Origin: Oscillospiraceae bacterium
GTDB taxonomy: Bacteria > Bacillota > Clostridia > Oscillospirales > Ruminococcaceae
Reading direction: 5' to 3'
DNA: 49,391 nucleotides
Assembly (NCBI GenBank): GCA_022788225.1
Contig: JALEVO010000143.1
Location: 1-49,391 of the forward strand
The notes beneath the pieces are model-generated. The model was given only the letters and a program-made list of their open reading frames with translations. It was not told the DNA's origin and made no database searches. Positions 18,085 through 27,087 of the stretch are shown one piece after another. The translations under genes were made by a program, and so were the position numbers. Position 1 is the stretch's first letter, and each line of letters begins with the position of its first letter.

Positions 18085-19650
18085 ATGAAAGGAACAGAAG
18101 ACCTGAAAAAAAGCATTGCCGCATACACCCCCGATGAATCTGACGAAATGTCAGCCCTGCAGAAAAAATTTGCAAAAAAATATCCGGACGCACTTGACAG
18201 CGTAAATATTTTCGGACAAAACCAGAACGAGTTTAACAGACAGGTCACAGAATGCTTTGACGAACTTATTGAGCATTGCAGACGCCTTGAGGACGCTCTT
18301 GCCGCTGAAATCACGGCACGAAAAAGAGATACTGCACCGGTTCCCGCCATGAAAAAGGAGCTTGACGCAGTAAGGCTGCGTTCAACCCTCAACTCAAACC
18401 AGCTTGAAAAAATTGACAGCGCACTTGTACGATACAGCGAACGCACGGAGGATTATGTCCTGCACATTGCGCCCGGGGCACGTCTTAAAGACTGTCCGAA
18501 AGGCTGCCGTGAGGCGGAAATTGACTCCCTTGTGAATATGCCGGAAAGGCTTGAAGCTGTAAAGAAAGCGTCCGGCAAAGAACGTGAACAGAAGCTCCAC
18601 GACCTTGAAAAGGTGTGCATGAAAGCTGTAAGCCGTGAGCTTTCCTATTTTAATGCATATGAGGAAATCGGAATCGACTTTTACGGCACTGAAAAGTACG
18701 CCGAAATAATCTACAGAAACCTCTGCAAAAACAGTATCTATAAAATAGAATACGGCGATAAATCCGGTGATACAGGAAGATATTTTGTTTACTGCGGCGA
18801 AACAGCAGCAGTTCCGGAAAAGGCTTTTCTCAAATCGGGAATGATTTTTATTACCGGTCACAACCCCTTTGAGGGACTGGATGAACAGTACATTGACGAT
18901 TTAAGATTTTTAAACGACTGCGGTATCCACAGCTACACCGCCATGAACAGCGAGGCTTTCCATGCGCTCAGAAACGCAGGATTCCGATGTGTTGCGGCGG
19001 CAACGGCTGAGGAACTGGCAACGGGCAGAATCATTTCAGCAGTCGAATCGGGAATTGAAAATGCCATTCCGGCAGGCGCTGAGAAATATTCATCGCTGAC
19101 AAAAAGACTTGAAAATGCGGGTATTACTTTTGCCCGTACTCCTGATGAGATAGTAGGTTATATTCTGAAAAGAAGAGCAGATGACGAAGACTGCACCTCT
19201 CTCTGCATAAAATCTCTTGAAAAAACCGCCTCCGCCGCTGTCATAAAAAGTTATTTCAACACCGCCGCAATCTCAACCTCGGATATTTCACAGAATGCGG
19301 ACGGTCAGTTTGACATGATAACCGGCTTTGACTATATCAGCCACTTCAATTACAAAGACAGGACTGCTTTATACAAAAAGGCAAAAAGTATGCTCAAACC
19401 CGGAGGACTGTTGCTTTTCAGCGGAAAAGACCCGGTTACAGGCATAAAGATACGTGCCGTGGACGGCTGGGAAAAATACCCGGCGTACGAGGCAATGTGG
19501 ACTTCCGGACAGCTTATTTCAGAGCTTGAAGAAAACGGATTTCAGATAAGATTTCTTATTCCGACGGGAACTGGTTTATATGACACGCTTCCGTCCAAAT
19601 ATAAGGATATACCATCTCTTTATATTGTCGGCGCTGTTCCGATGATATGA
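18085..19650 (+). CDS. methyltransferase-like protein with coiled-coil N-terminus
   Basis: A 521-aa cytoplasmic protein. The N-terminal third is charged and helical, probably coiled-coil (~20-125). A central region of unknown fold contains 'YFNAYEEIGIDFYGTEKYAEIIYRNLCK' and 'FNDCG'-like segments. The last ~90 residues resemble the second half of class I SAM methyltransferases: 'GQFDMITGFDYISHFNYKDRTALYKKAKSMLKPGGLLLFSG' then 'SELEENGFQIRFL'. The glycine-rich SAM motif I expected before this stretch is not evident. The ATG at 18085 is chosen for AAGGTG 6 nt upstream; a TTG at 18067 is less likely. Its position after the sugar transferase suggests a role in surface glycan modification. Confidence 0.55.
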   Translation: MKGTEDLKKSIAAYTPDESDEMSALQKKFAKKYPDALDSVNIFGQNQNEFNRQVTECFDELIEHCRRLEDALAAEITARKRDTAPVPAMKKELDAVRLRSTLNSNQLEKIDSALVRYSERTEDYVLHIAPGARLKDCPKGCREAEIDSLVNMPERLEAVKKASGKEREQKLHDLEKVCMKAVSRELSYFNAYEEIGIDFYGTEKYAEIIYRNLCKNSIYKIEYGDKSGDTGRYFVYCGETAAVPEKAFLKSGMIFITGHNPFEGLDEQYIDDLRFLNDCGIHSYTAMNSEAFHALRNAGFRCVAAATAEELATGRIISAVESGIENAIPAGAEKYSSLTKRLENAGITFARTPDEIVGYILKRRADDEDCTSLCIKSLEKTASAAVIKSYFNTAAISTSDISQNADGQFDMITGFDYISHFNYKDRTALYKKAKSMLKPGGLLLFSGKDPVTGIKIRAVDGWEKYPAYEAMWTSGQLISELEENGFQIRFLIPTGTGLYDTLPSKYKDIPSLYIVGAVPMI

Positions 19651-19702
19651 GAGAATCAGCAGCCAAAGGGAAAAAAGGAACATTATTTCAGGAGGAAAAT
19701 GT

Positions 19703-21124
19703 ATGAGAAAGACCAAAATTGTCTGCACTATCGGTCCGACAACCAAAACGGAAGAAATGCTAAAAAAGCTTATGGAACACGGCATGAACGTTGCCCGTTT
19801 TAACTTCTCTCACGGTGACTACGCTTACCATCAGGAATGTCTTGAAATGGTAAGACGAGTGGCGGCGGAACTTAATCTCCCCATTGCCGCTATGATGGAC
19901 ACCAAGGGCCCGGAAGTCAGACTTGGAAGGTTTGTTGACGACAAGCCGGTGGAAATCAAAAACGGTGATATCTATACGCTGACTACTGAGGACTGTCTTT
20001 GTACAGACAAAATCGGCAGTGTAACATTCAAAAAGCTGCCGGAGGACGTTACAGTCGGTACACGCATACTTATCAACGACGGCGTTATCGAACTGCTTGC
20101 TGAAAAGGTTACTGCAACTGAAATAGTATGCCGTGTTATTCACGGAGGAAAGCTTTCCAACAACAAGGGTATAAACGTTCCGGGCGTCAAGCTTTCAATG
20201 CCTTATTTAAGCGATGCAGATATGAGCGACCTTGAATTCGGCGCAAAAATGAAGTATGACTTTATCGCCGCAAGCTTTGTAAGAACAGCGGCTGATATCA
20301 ACTACCTGAGAAGATACACCCAGAGCTTAGGCTGGTTCAATGTGAGAATTATTGCCAAAATTGAAAACCTCGAGGGCGTTGAAAACATTGACGAGATTCT
20401 TGAGGCGGCAGACGGTATTATGGTCGCAAGAGGAGATATGGGTGTTGAGATACCCTTTGAGCAGATTCCGGCAATCCAGAAAGAGCTTATCCACAAGGGA
20501 TATAACGCCGGAAAACAGGTAATTACCGCAACCCAGATGCTGGAGTCAATGATTTCAAATCCGAGACCTACCCGTGCTGAAATAACTGACGTAGCAAACG
20601 CTATTTACGACGGTACAAGCGCTATCATGCTTTCCGGCGAAACTGCCGCCGGTGAATATCCTGTTGAAGCAGTAAGCACAATGGCGCTTATTGCGGAAAC
20701 TACTGAAAAGAACATCGACTACAAGGCAAGATTCCAGAAAAGAGGAACAGACTGCAATCCTAACATTGCCAACGCTATTTCACACGCCTGTGTTACAACT
20801 GCCCATGACCTCGACGTTAAAGCGATAATCACGGTAACAAAAGGCGGTAGTACTGCAAGGCTTATTTCAAAATACCGTCCCCTCTGCCCTATTATCAGCT
20901 GTACAACAGATGAAACGGTATGCCGTCAGATGAATATGTCATGGGGCGTTACTCCTCTGGTGATAAACGAGGAAACCAATACTGACGACCTCTTTGAACA
21001 CGCTGTCGACGCCGCAAAAGCAAATGGATTTGTCGAACCGGGAGATAAGGTGGTTATTACAGCAGGCGTTCCGTTGGGAATGTCGGGTACTACTAACCTT
21101 ATGAAAGTTGATACTGTGCAGTAA
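19703..21124 (+). CDS. pyk: pyruvate kinase
   Basis: Glycolytic enzyme making pyruvate and ATP from phosphoenolpyruvate and ADP. The N-terminus KTKIVCTIGP, MDTKGPEVR (65-73, end of domain A1), the catalytic lysine in 'IIAKIENLEG' (~219), the metal-binding signature MVARGDMGVEI (240-250) and the C-terminal regulatory domain with 'TKGGSTARLISKYRP' are all present. At 473 aa it is the short form without the PEP-utiliser domain found in Bacillus-type enzymes. ATG at 19703 with AGGAGG 7 nt upstream; a clear terminator follows. Confidence 0.97.
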   Translation: MRKTKIVCTIGPTTKTEEMLKKLMEHGMNVARFNFSHGDYAYHQECLEMVRRVAAELNLPIAAMMDTKGPEVRLGRFVDDKPVEIKNGDIYTLTTEDCLCTDKIGSVTFKKLPEDVTVGTRILINDGVIELLAEKVTATEIVCRVIHGGKLSNNKGINVPGVKLSMPYLSDADMSDLEFGAKMKYDFIAASFVRTAADINYLRRYTQSLGWFNVRIIAKIENLEGVENIDEILEAADGIMVARGDMGVEIPFEQIPAIQKELIHKGYNAGKQVITATQMLESMISNPRPTRAEITDVANAIYDGTSAIMLSGETAAGEYPVEAVSTMALIAETTEKNIDYKARFQKRGTDCNPNIANAISHACVTTAHDLDVKAIITVTKGGSTARLISKYRPLCPIISCTTDETVCRQMNMSWGVTPLVINEETNTDDLFEHAVDAAKANGFVEPGDKVVITAGVPLGMSGTTNLMKVDTVQ

Positions 21125-21148
21125 GAGTATATTATAAAACAGATTGAG

Positions 21149-21189
21149 GGCTGATGCGAAAATGTGTCAGCCTTTTATGTTTGTTTTTA
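21149..21189 (+). terminator. intrinsic terminator of pyk
   Basis: Stem GGCTGA (21149-21154)/TCAGCC (21167-21172) with a 12-nt loop, followed by TTTT and a second T-rich run (21173-21188). Confidence 0.75.
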
Positions 21190-21211
21190 ATAAAAACAAA
21201 GGCGAATACGC

Positions 21212-21240
21212 TTGACAAATTGTATAAAATTATGTATAAT
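21212..21240 (+). promoter_or_regulatory. consensus sigma-A promoter of the TPR gene
   Basis: TTGACA (21212-21217), 17-nt spacer, TATAAT (21235-21240): a perfect consensus with start near 21247, 32 nt before the ATG. Confidence 0.88.
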
Positions 21241-21278
21241 TATTTTAAATAGTATGCTTAGAATGGAGATTTTACCCG

Positions 21279-22325
21279 ATGAATACTGATTCTATAATTG
21301 AAGAAATAAAAAAACAGCTGACTGGTGACCCACAGAAGGACGGTCCTTTTCTCAAAGACCAGTCGGAAAAATATAAAAACGAGGAAAATAGTGATGAAAT
21401 AAACAGGGAACTTGCAAAACTGCTTTATGAGTGCGCATACAACGATATGCACAGGAGCATTGACGCCTATCTTGCGGAGAAAAACCCTGAAGTCTACGAA
21501 AAGCTTAAAAGCGTACGCAAAAGATATGAAAATCTTAATTTCACCGGCGGAATTGAAATTCTGAGGGAAATTATAAAGGATAATCTGTTTGCGTGGATTG
21601 ACGACGATGAGGTTACATACAAAAGCTTCGGCACTCCCGTTGAACACGCCCTTTATATGCAGGTTTATAAGCCTGAAAAAGAAGTGCGCCCTGTTTCCTG
21701 CGATTTAAGCGAGGTATATTCCCTCTACGGCTGGGGCCTTACTCAGAAAAACAAGTACACAGAGGCAGTTGACGCTTATCAGAGGGCAATTGAACTTAAC
21801 CCCACTGACGCTGAAATTTACATAAGATACTGCGAACTGCTGAAAAAAATCAGGCAGTTGGATGAACTCAGGGAAAACACTGACAAAATTATGCAGTACG
21901 CTGTGACAAAGGAACAGCTTGGCAAGGGCTATTTCAATTACAGCTACTATTTTTCAGAGAAAAAAGACTTCGACAAGGCGTCTGCCATGCTGGAAATGAG
22001 CCGTATTTTTATGAATGACAGCAAACTTATCGAAAATGAAATGAAGTATATTTCAAATTGTATGGGACTTGGCAGTATTCCTCCGGCACACAGCCGTGAA
22101 CAGCTTATGAACATAATGAAAGCTGAAAAAATACAGCCGGGACCGTCTGCACTTGTGGTGGACACAGCCTATTTCCTTGGACAGCACTCCCAGCAGAATC
22201 TTGATTATGAAATGGCAAAATATTTTTATGAAGTCGTATGGGAGCTTACTGAAAATGACGATGTAAAAGACATGATTGCTGAAATTGAAAGAACAATAAA
22301 GGATATGAAGGATATAAAGCAGTAA
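21279..22325 (+). CDS. TPR-repeat protein of unknown function
   Basis: A 348-aa, acidic, cytoplasmic protein without signal peptide. At least one clear tetratricopeptide repeat is visible ('VYSLYGWGLTQKNKYTEAVDAYQRAIELNPTDAEIYIRYCELLKK', ~145-190), followed by weaker helical repeats ('YFNYSYYFSEKKDFDKASAMLEMSRIF', 'YFLGQHSQQNLDYEMAKYFYEVVWELT'). TPRs act as protein-protein scaffolds; no partner can be read from the context, because the gene has its own consensus promoter and no recognisable operon mate. The ribosome-binding site is AATGGAG, 10 nt from the ATG. Confidence 0.75.
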   Translation: MNTDSIIEEIKKQLTGDPQKDGPFLKDQSEKYKNEENSDEINRELAKLLYECAYNDMHRSIDAYLAEKNPEVYEKLKSVRKRYENLNFTGGIEILREIIKDNLFAWIDDDEVTYKSFGTPVEHALYMQVYKPEKEVRPVSCDLSEVYSLYGWGLTQKNKYTEAVDAYQRAIELNPTDAEIYIRYCELLKKIRQLDELRENTDKIMQYAVTKEQLGKGYFNYSYYFSEKKDFDKASAMLEMSRIFMNDSKLIENEMKYISNCMGLGSIPPAHSREQLMNIMKAEKIQPGPSALVVDTAYFLGQHSQQNLDYEMAKYFYEVVWELTENDDVKDMIAEIERTIKDMKDIKQ

Positions 22326-22348
22326 TATTAACCAAAGTATCGTCCTGA

Positions 22349-22375
22349 ATTTTGTGCAACAATTTTGCACAAAAT
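22349..22375. promoter_or_regulatory. perfect palindrome, candidate operator of the GH26 mannanase gene
   Basis: ATTTTGTGCAA, five bases, TTGCACAAAAT: 11-bp perfect arms, AT-rich with a TGCA core. It ends 2 bp before the -35 box of the mannanase promoter and lacks a T-run, so it looks more like a binding site for a dimeric regulator than a terminator for the upstream TPR gene, though the latter role cannot be excluded. Confidence 0.6.
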
Positions 22376-22377
22376 CC

Positions 22378-22406
22378 TTGCACCGGTCAATTTAATATAG
22401 TATAAT
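22378..22406 (+). promoter_or_regulatory. promoter of the GH26 mannanase gene
   Basis: TTGCAC (22378-22383), 17-nt spacer, TATAAT (22401-22406), start near 22413, about 49 nt before the ATG. The weaker -35 fits a promoter that is activated or controlled through the adjacent palindrome. Confidence 0.7.
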
Positions 22407-22461
22407 TGTTACAGATTGCATAGATTATAAACTTTTGTGCTAATAGGAGGAATCACTTATC

Positions 22462-24543
22462 ATGAAGAAAAAAATCTTCGGAAAAGCTTGTGCCGCTGCA
22501 CTGGCAATGGCTTGTGTGCTTAACACTTCCATTGTTTCACAGATTGCAGTTGCTGAAACAGGCGTAAAGTATGAGTTTGAGGACGGAACTCACACTGATT
22601 CGATAGTACCTACAGAGGGCTCTGAAAGATGGAGGGAAGGCGCTTCCGGCGGCGGATTCGTTTTCATTGAAAATCCAGGTGAAGTTGCATCTGTAAAGGT
22701 TACTGTTGATGAAACAGATATGTATGACATTATTCTCGGCTACTCTGCACCATACGGAAACAAGAATCACAACCTTTACATTAACGGCGTGGATCAGGGA
22801 CAGATAAGCTGTACTTCAGAAGAATGGGCAGAAACAAAACTCTGTTCCGCAAAGCTTACTGCCGGCGAAAATGAAATTGGTATCAAGAGCAGCTGGGGCT
22901 GGACAAACCTCGACTATCTCGTGGTTGAAAAATCCGTTCTTCCGGATATCACAACCTTTGACAGAACTCTCAGCGACTCACAGGCAACTGACTCCGCTCA
23001 GAGACTTATGAATTATCTCGGCGATAATTACGGAAGTCATGTTCTTTCAGGTCAGCAGGAAATTTACAGCGGCGGTCCGCATAACTTTGAATATGAATTT
23101 GAATACATCAAAAATACAACCGGTAAGTGTCCTGCTATAAGAGGTTTTGACTACCTTAACTGCAATCCGCTTTACGGATTTGATGAAGGAACTACTGACA
23201 GAATCATCAGCTGGGTAAACAACAATCAGTACGGCAACAACGGTATTGCAACTGCTTCATGGCACATCAACGTTCCGGTTGACTTTACAAATTACAATAT
23301 CGGTGATAAGGTAGACTGGAGCCAGTCAACCTATAAGGTATGGAAAGACGGTACAAACAACACCGTTCCTGCAACAGATTTTGATACTTCAAACGCTGTT
23401 ATAGAAGGCACAAAGGAATATGAGTACTATATGCTCTGTCTTGAGGGTCTTGCTGCTGAACTCAAAAAGCTTCAGGACGCTGACGTTCCGCTGATTTTCA
23501 GACCTCTTCACGAAGCTGAAGGCGGCGGCGGTGAAACAGGCTCATGGTTCTGGTGGGGTCAGGACGGCTCTGCTGTTTACAAGAAACTCTGGGTTCTGAC
23601 ATACAAGACACTTACTGAAACATACGGTCTCCACAACCTCATCTGGGAATGGAACAGCTACGCTTATGAAACATCAGCTGACTGGTATCCTGGTGATGAA
23701 TATGTAGACCTTATCGCTTATGACAAGTACAACTGCACAGACTGGTCAACAGGCAGTCCGGTGCTCAACCACAACGACAGCGCTATCAGCGGTACATTCT
23801 ACAGCATTGTTGAAAAGTACAACGGCAAGAAAATGGTAGCTATGTCTGAAAACGACAGCATTCCTACACTTCAGAATCTTCTTGAAGAAAAGGCTGCATG
23901 GCTTTACTTCTGCCCATGGTATGACGGCGGTTCAGATAACATCAACTTCCTTTCAAACCCTGTATTCAACAAGGCTGAGGACTTAAAGGAAATGTATCAG
24001 AGTGATTACTGCATTACTCTTGACGAACTGCCTGATCTCAAGAACTATGAGAGCCAGGAAAAGCCAACTGACCCTACAGACCCAACAGAGCCGGAAACCA
24101 CAGAACCGACTGAACCGGAAACAACAGAACCTCCTGTAACTACTACAGATGCAGTTGAAACAGAGGTAACAACTACTGTAACAGACGTTACAGAAACAGA
24201 CGTTACTACACCCAGTTCAACTACTGTTACAACCGTTGTATCTACTGACGAGCCTGTTGTTACTACTACAACAAATCAGTCAGCGGAAATCTTAGTTCCT
24301 GAGGGTGTTGAAGCATCAATGTACGGCGATTCCAACACAGATAAAGACGTTTCTATAGCAGACGTTGTAAAGCTTAACCTTTTCCTGCTTAATCAGGAAC
24401 TGAATCCTCTGTCAGATGTTCAGATTGCAAACTCTGACTGCACACATGACGGTATCGTCAATACTTCCGACAGCGGTATTATCATGAATTATGTCGGAAT
24501 GATGATTTCAGCTGATAAGCTTGGCCAGCCAGGTCAGTCATAA
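22462..24543 (+). CDS. cellulosomal GH26 beta-mannanase with CBM35 and dockerin
   Basis: Secreted endo-beta-1,4-mannanase. The signal peptide covers about 1-31 (lysines, then a hydrophobic core ending near AVAE). A CBM35-like module (~33-158, 'YEFEDGTHTDS...YLVVEK') binds mannan or galactose-type sugars. The GH26 catalytic domain (~165-530) shows the acid/base region RPLHEAEGGG (Glu ~351) and the nucleophile in MSENDS (Glu ~463), plus the aromatic WFWWGQDG motif. A Thr/Pro/Glu-rich linker (~535-615) leads to a type I dockerin (~625-685) with two calcium loops (DSNTDKDVSIAD and NSDCTHDGIVNTSD), which would anchor it to a scaffoldin cohesin. AGGAGG lies 9-10 nt upstream of the ATG. Confidence 0.93.
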   Translation: MKKKIFGKACAAALAMACVLNTSIVSQIAVAETGVKYEFEDGTHTDSIVPTEGSERWREGASGGGFVFIENPGEVASVKVTVDETDMYDIILGYSAPYGNKNHNLYINGVDQGQISCTSEEWAETKLCSAKLTAGENEIGIKSSWGWTNLDYLVVEKSVLPDITTFDRTLSDSQATDSAQRLMNYLGDNYGSHVLSGQQEIYSGGPHNFEYEFEYIKNTTGKCPAIRGFDYLNCNPLYGFDEGTTDRIISWVNNNQYGNNGIATASWHINVPVDFTNYNIGDKVDWSQSTYKVWKDGTNNTVPATDFDTSNAVIEGTKEYEYYMLCLEGLAAELKKLQDADVPLIFRPLHEAEGGGGETGSWFWWGQDGSAVYKKLWVLTYKTLTETYGLHNLIWEWNSYAYETSADWYPGDEYVDLIAYDKYNCTDWSTGSPVLNHNDSAISGTFYSIVEKYNGKKMVAMSENDSIPTLQNLLEEKAAWLYFCPWYDGGSDNINFLSNPVFNKAEDLKEMYQSDYCITLDELPDLKNYESQEKPTDPTDPTEPETTEPTEPETTEPPVTTTDAVETEVTTTVTDVTETDVTTPSSTTVTTVVSTDEPVVTTTTNQSAEILVPEGVEASMYGDSNTDKDVSIADVVKLNLFLLNQELNPLSDVQIANSDCTHDGIVNTSDSGIIMNYVGMMISADKLGQPGQS

Positions 24544-24563
24544 TTTAATATTTCAAAATTTAT

Positions 24564-24598
24564 ACGGAATACTGTTTTTGCAGTATTCCGTCTTTTTT
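24564..24598 (+). terminator. intrinsic terminator of the GH26 gene
   Basis: 11-bp perfect stem ACGGAATACTG (24564-24574)/CAGTATTCCGT (24581-24591) followed by CTTTTTT. Confidence 0.9.
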
Positions 24599-24662
24599 AT
24601 ATACTATTGTTGACTTTTATTTTGTAAAAAAATAATTATTTCTGAATTTTAATAATCACATA

Positions 24663-24691
24663 TTGACATTCAGTGTTTCTTTCCTTATAAT
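24663..24691 (+). promoter_or_regulatory. consensus sigma-A promoter of the GH1 gene
   Basis: TTGACA (24663-24668), 17-nt spacer, TATAAT (24686-24691), start near 24698. Perfect consensus; no palindrome like the one before GH26 is seen here. Confidence 0.85.
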
Positions 24692-24720
24692 ATAAAAAAA
24701 CAGATGAAAGGGTGGATTTT

Positions 24721-26076
24721 ATGAAATTTCGCAGCGATTTTATATGGGGCGCAGCAACCTCATCTTACCAGATTGAGGGCGGTGCTTATGAAGACGGAAA
24801 AGGACTGAATATATTTGACACATTTTGCAGTATTCCCGGAAGAATTCTGAACAATGACCACGGAAACACCGCCTGCGACCATTATCACAGGTGGAAAGAA
24901 GACATTGCCATTATGAAAGAAATCGGTCTGAAAGCATATCGTTTTTCTCTTAGCTGGGCAAGAATACTCCCTGAGGGTACGGGCAGAATCAATCCCGAAG
25001 GAATAAAGTTTTACAGCGACATCATTGACGAACTTCTGAAAAACGGAATAGAACCATACATAACCCTTTATCACTGGGATCTCCCTCTTGCACTTGACAA
25101 GCTGGGTGGATGGAGAAATCCGGAAATGGTGAAATGGTTTGCTGAATATGCAAGAGTTGTGGCTGAAAACTTCTCCGACCGTGTAAAAAACTTTATTACA
25201 ATAAATGAACCGCAGGTAATAATTGGTCTTGGCTATCAGCAGGGCACTATTGCTCCGGGACTTCAAATTACTACTCCCGATGCCCTTGAAGCGTCGCACA
25301 TTCTTCTGAAATCCCACGGTGCAGCAGTGGTTGCTCTGAGGACATTTTCAAAACAGCCGGTAAACATCGGGTACGCTCCATGCGGAAACATGAACATTCC
25401 GGCAAGCAGCAGTCCTGAGGATATTGAGGCTGCAAGACGATCAATGTTTGAAATACCGTCAGCAGCGGCGGCTCCGGGAAGTACAGTCTGGTTCAATGAC
25501 CCGATTCTTCTTGGAAAATATCCTGAACAGGGCATGAAATTATGCGAAGAACATATGCCAAAAGTTACCGACACAGACATGAAATTAATCAGTCAGCCTA
25601 TAGATTTTCTGGGGCATAACATTTACTGGGGACACACTGTTGCGGCAGAGGGCGGCAGTCCTAAGATAATAAGCGATCCGGGAGGATTCAGCAGACCGCC
25701 TTATAAATGGCCGGTAACTCCCGACTGCATTTACTGGGGCACAAAATTCCTGTATGACAGGTACAAGACGCCGATTTACATTACCGAAAACGGAAAATCC
25801 TGTCAGGACACCGTTTCAGCAGACGGCAGAGTACACGACCCTGAAAGAATTGACTATCTCAACGGCTATCTTGCCGGACTCAAAAAGGCATATCTTGAGG
25901 GTGTTGACATCAGAGGATATTTCCAGTGGTCACTAATGGATAACTTTGAATGGGCATACGGCTATTCAGAAAGATTCGGCATTGTATATGTGGATTACCA
26001 GACACAACAGCGCATTTTAAAAGATTCAGCATACCGTTACAGCGAAATTATCCGCACAGACGGAGAAGATTTATAA
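24721..26076 (+). CDS. GH1 beta-glycosidase (beta-glucosidase family)
   Basis: Cytoplasmic retaining glycosidase that hydrolyses imported beta-linked disaccharides, probably cello- or manno-oligosaccharides. It has no signal peptide. The GH1 N-terminal signature 'FIWGAATSSYQIEGG' is intact, the acid/base glutamate is in TINEP (~163) and the nucleophile in ITENG (~355), and the C-terminal 'GYFQWSLMDNFEWAYGYSERFGIVYVDY' is complete (451 aa). The ATG at 24721 is preferred because GGTGG sits 5 nt upstream and the sequence then matches the family N-terminus; a GTG at 24712 overlaps the ribosome-binding site. It lies next to the mannanase but has a separate promoter, suggesting related but separately controlled steps. 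Confidence 0.93.
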   Translation: MKFRSDFIWGAATSSYQIEGGAYEDGKGLNIFDTFCSIPGRILNNDHGNTACDHYHRWKEDIAIMKEIGLKAYRFSLSWARILPEGTGRINPEGIKFYSDIIDELLKNGIEPYITLYHWDLPLALDKLGGWRNPEMVKWFAEYARVVAENFSDRVKNFITINEPQVIIGLGYQQGTIAPGLQITTPDALEASHILLKSHGAAVVALRTFSKQPVNIGYAPCGNMNIPASSSPEDIEAARRSMFEIPSAAAAPGSTVWFNDPILLGKYPEQGMKLCEEHMPKVTDTDMKLISQPIDFLGHNIYWGHTVAAEGGSPKIISDPGGFSRPPYKWPVTPDCIYWGTKFLYDRYKTPIYITENGKSCQDTVSADGRVHDPERIDYLNGYLAGLKKAYLEGVDIRGYFQWSLMDNFEWAYGYSERFGIVYVDYQTQQRILKDSAYRYSEIIRTDGEDL

Positions 26077-26110
26077 AAAAATAATGGGACGCTTTCCATG
26101 GCGTCCCATT
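26077..26110 (-). terminator. terminator of the LRR gene (minus strand)
   Basis: 10-bp stem AATGGGACGC (26083-26092)/GCGTCCCATT (26101-26110), flanked on the left by an A-run (26076-26081), which is a T-run for minus-strand transcription. On the plus strand there is no T-run, so it mainly serves the convergent LRR gene. Confidence 0.8.
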
Positions 26111-26121
26111 AAATGTATATA

Positions 26122-27087
26122 TCAGCTGTAAAGATCAGTCAGTGCTGATGAATATTCCCAGTCTGTTATCTCTATTTTTTCGCCGTTGTAATTTCTTCTG
26201 TAGACAAACACACCCTCACGGCTGAATTCCTTTTCGTCAGTAAAATAATACTGTCTGAAGCCTTTGGAAAAATCAGCATAAACAGTATCGCTGACAGTTC
26301 CGTAAGGAACAATTGGTTCAAATGTAAATCCGTGATCCTGAGCATAGGTCTGTGCATAGGTGTCATAATATCCCATGACCGTCATTTCTGAAGCTGTGAA
26401 TGCGTTTTCACCGATATTTTTTGTGCCGGTTCCAAGAGTTATTCTGACAATATTATTGCAGTCATAAAACGCTTTGCTGCATATATATTCCACACTGTCC
26501 GGGAATGTTACATAATTAATTTCAAAACCTCTCTTGCTTTCAAAATATGTAAAAAGCGTACCCGAAATAACTCTGATACCGTCCGGTATGGAAATATTCG
26601 TGGATGAACCGGTATAGTCATAGAGAATATCACCGTTAAATATTACGAAGTCATTCTTTGTTTCAAGATTCTTTTCAAACGGAGCGGCAAAGAAAGGATA
26701 TAAGCCTATATCAGTTATAGTACCTTTTACCTCGACCTTTTCAAGGGCAGAACAGTTTGAAAAAGAAGATTCGCCTATAGCTGAAACAGTTTCCGGAAGA
26801 ACCAGCTTTGTAACAAGTTTTTGTCCGATAAATCCTCTGTCCGAAACGGCTGTAACGTTTTTGCCGTCCAGTGATGACGGTATTTTCAGCTCACCGGTAA
26901 AAGACGCATTATCCGACGCTTTTATCTTTACAGACCCGTCAGAATTTTCACAGTAAGAATACCTGCTGTCCTCTGTCGAAACAGTGTAAACCTCGCTGCC
27001 GTCTGCAATAGTCAGGTGAACAGACAGGCAAAGTGTGAAAATAACAAGTGAGAGCGCAGATGCGATTGCTTTTTTTATTCCTTTCAT
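26122..27087 (-). CDS. secreted BspA-type leucine-rich-repeat protein
   Basis: A 321-aa exported protein. Signal peptide at about 1-29 (KKAIASALSLVIFTLCLSVHLTIA). The middle holds LRR_5/BspA-type repeats: 'AVSDRGFIGQKLVTKLVLPETVSAIGESSFSNCSALEKVEVKG' and 'VEYICSKAFYDCNNIVRITLGTGTKNIGENAF'. No sortase motif, dockerin or TM anchor is visible. Such proteins often mediate adhesion or interactions; no specific ligand can be inferred. The ATG at 27087 overlaps the gtrA-like stop codon by 4 bp (ATGA), and AGGAGG is 10 nt upstream, so a longer frame to 27186 is rejected. It is translationally coupled to the GtrA-like gene. Confidence 0.82.
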   Translation of the reverse strand: MKGIKKAIASALSLVIFTLCLSVHLTIADGSEVYTVSTEDSRYSYCENSDGSVKIKASDNASFTGELKIPSSLDGKNVTAVSDRGFIGQKLVTKLVLPETVSAIGESSFSNCSALEKVEVKGTITDIGLYPFFAAPFEKNLETKNDFVIFNGDILYDYTGSSTNISIPDGIRVISGTLFTYFESKRGFEINYVTFPDSVEYICSKAFYDCNNIVRITLGTGTKNIGENAFTASEMTVMGYYDTYAQTYAQDHGFTFEPIVPYGTVSDTVYADFSKGFRQYYFTDEKEFSREGVFVYRRNYNGEKIEITDWEYSSALTDLYS

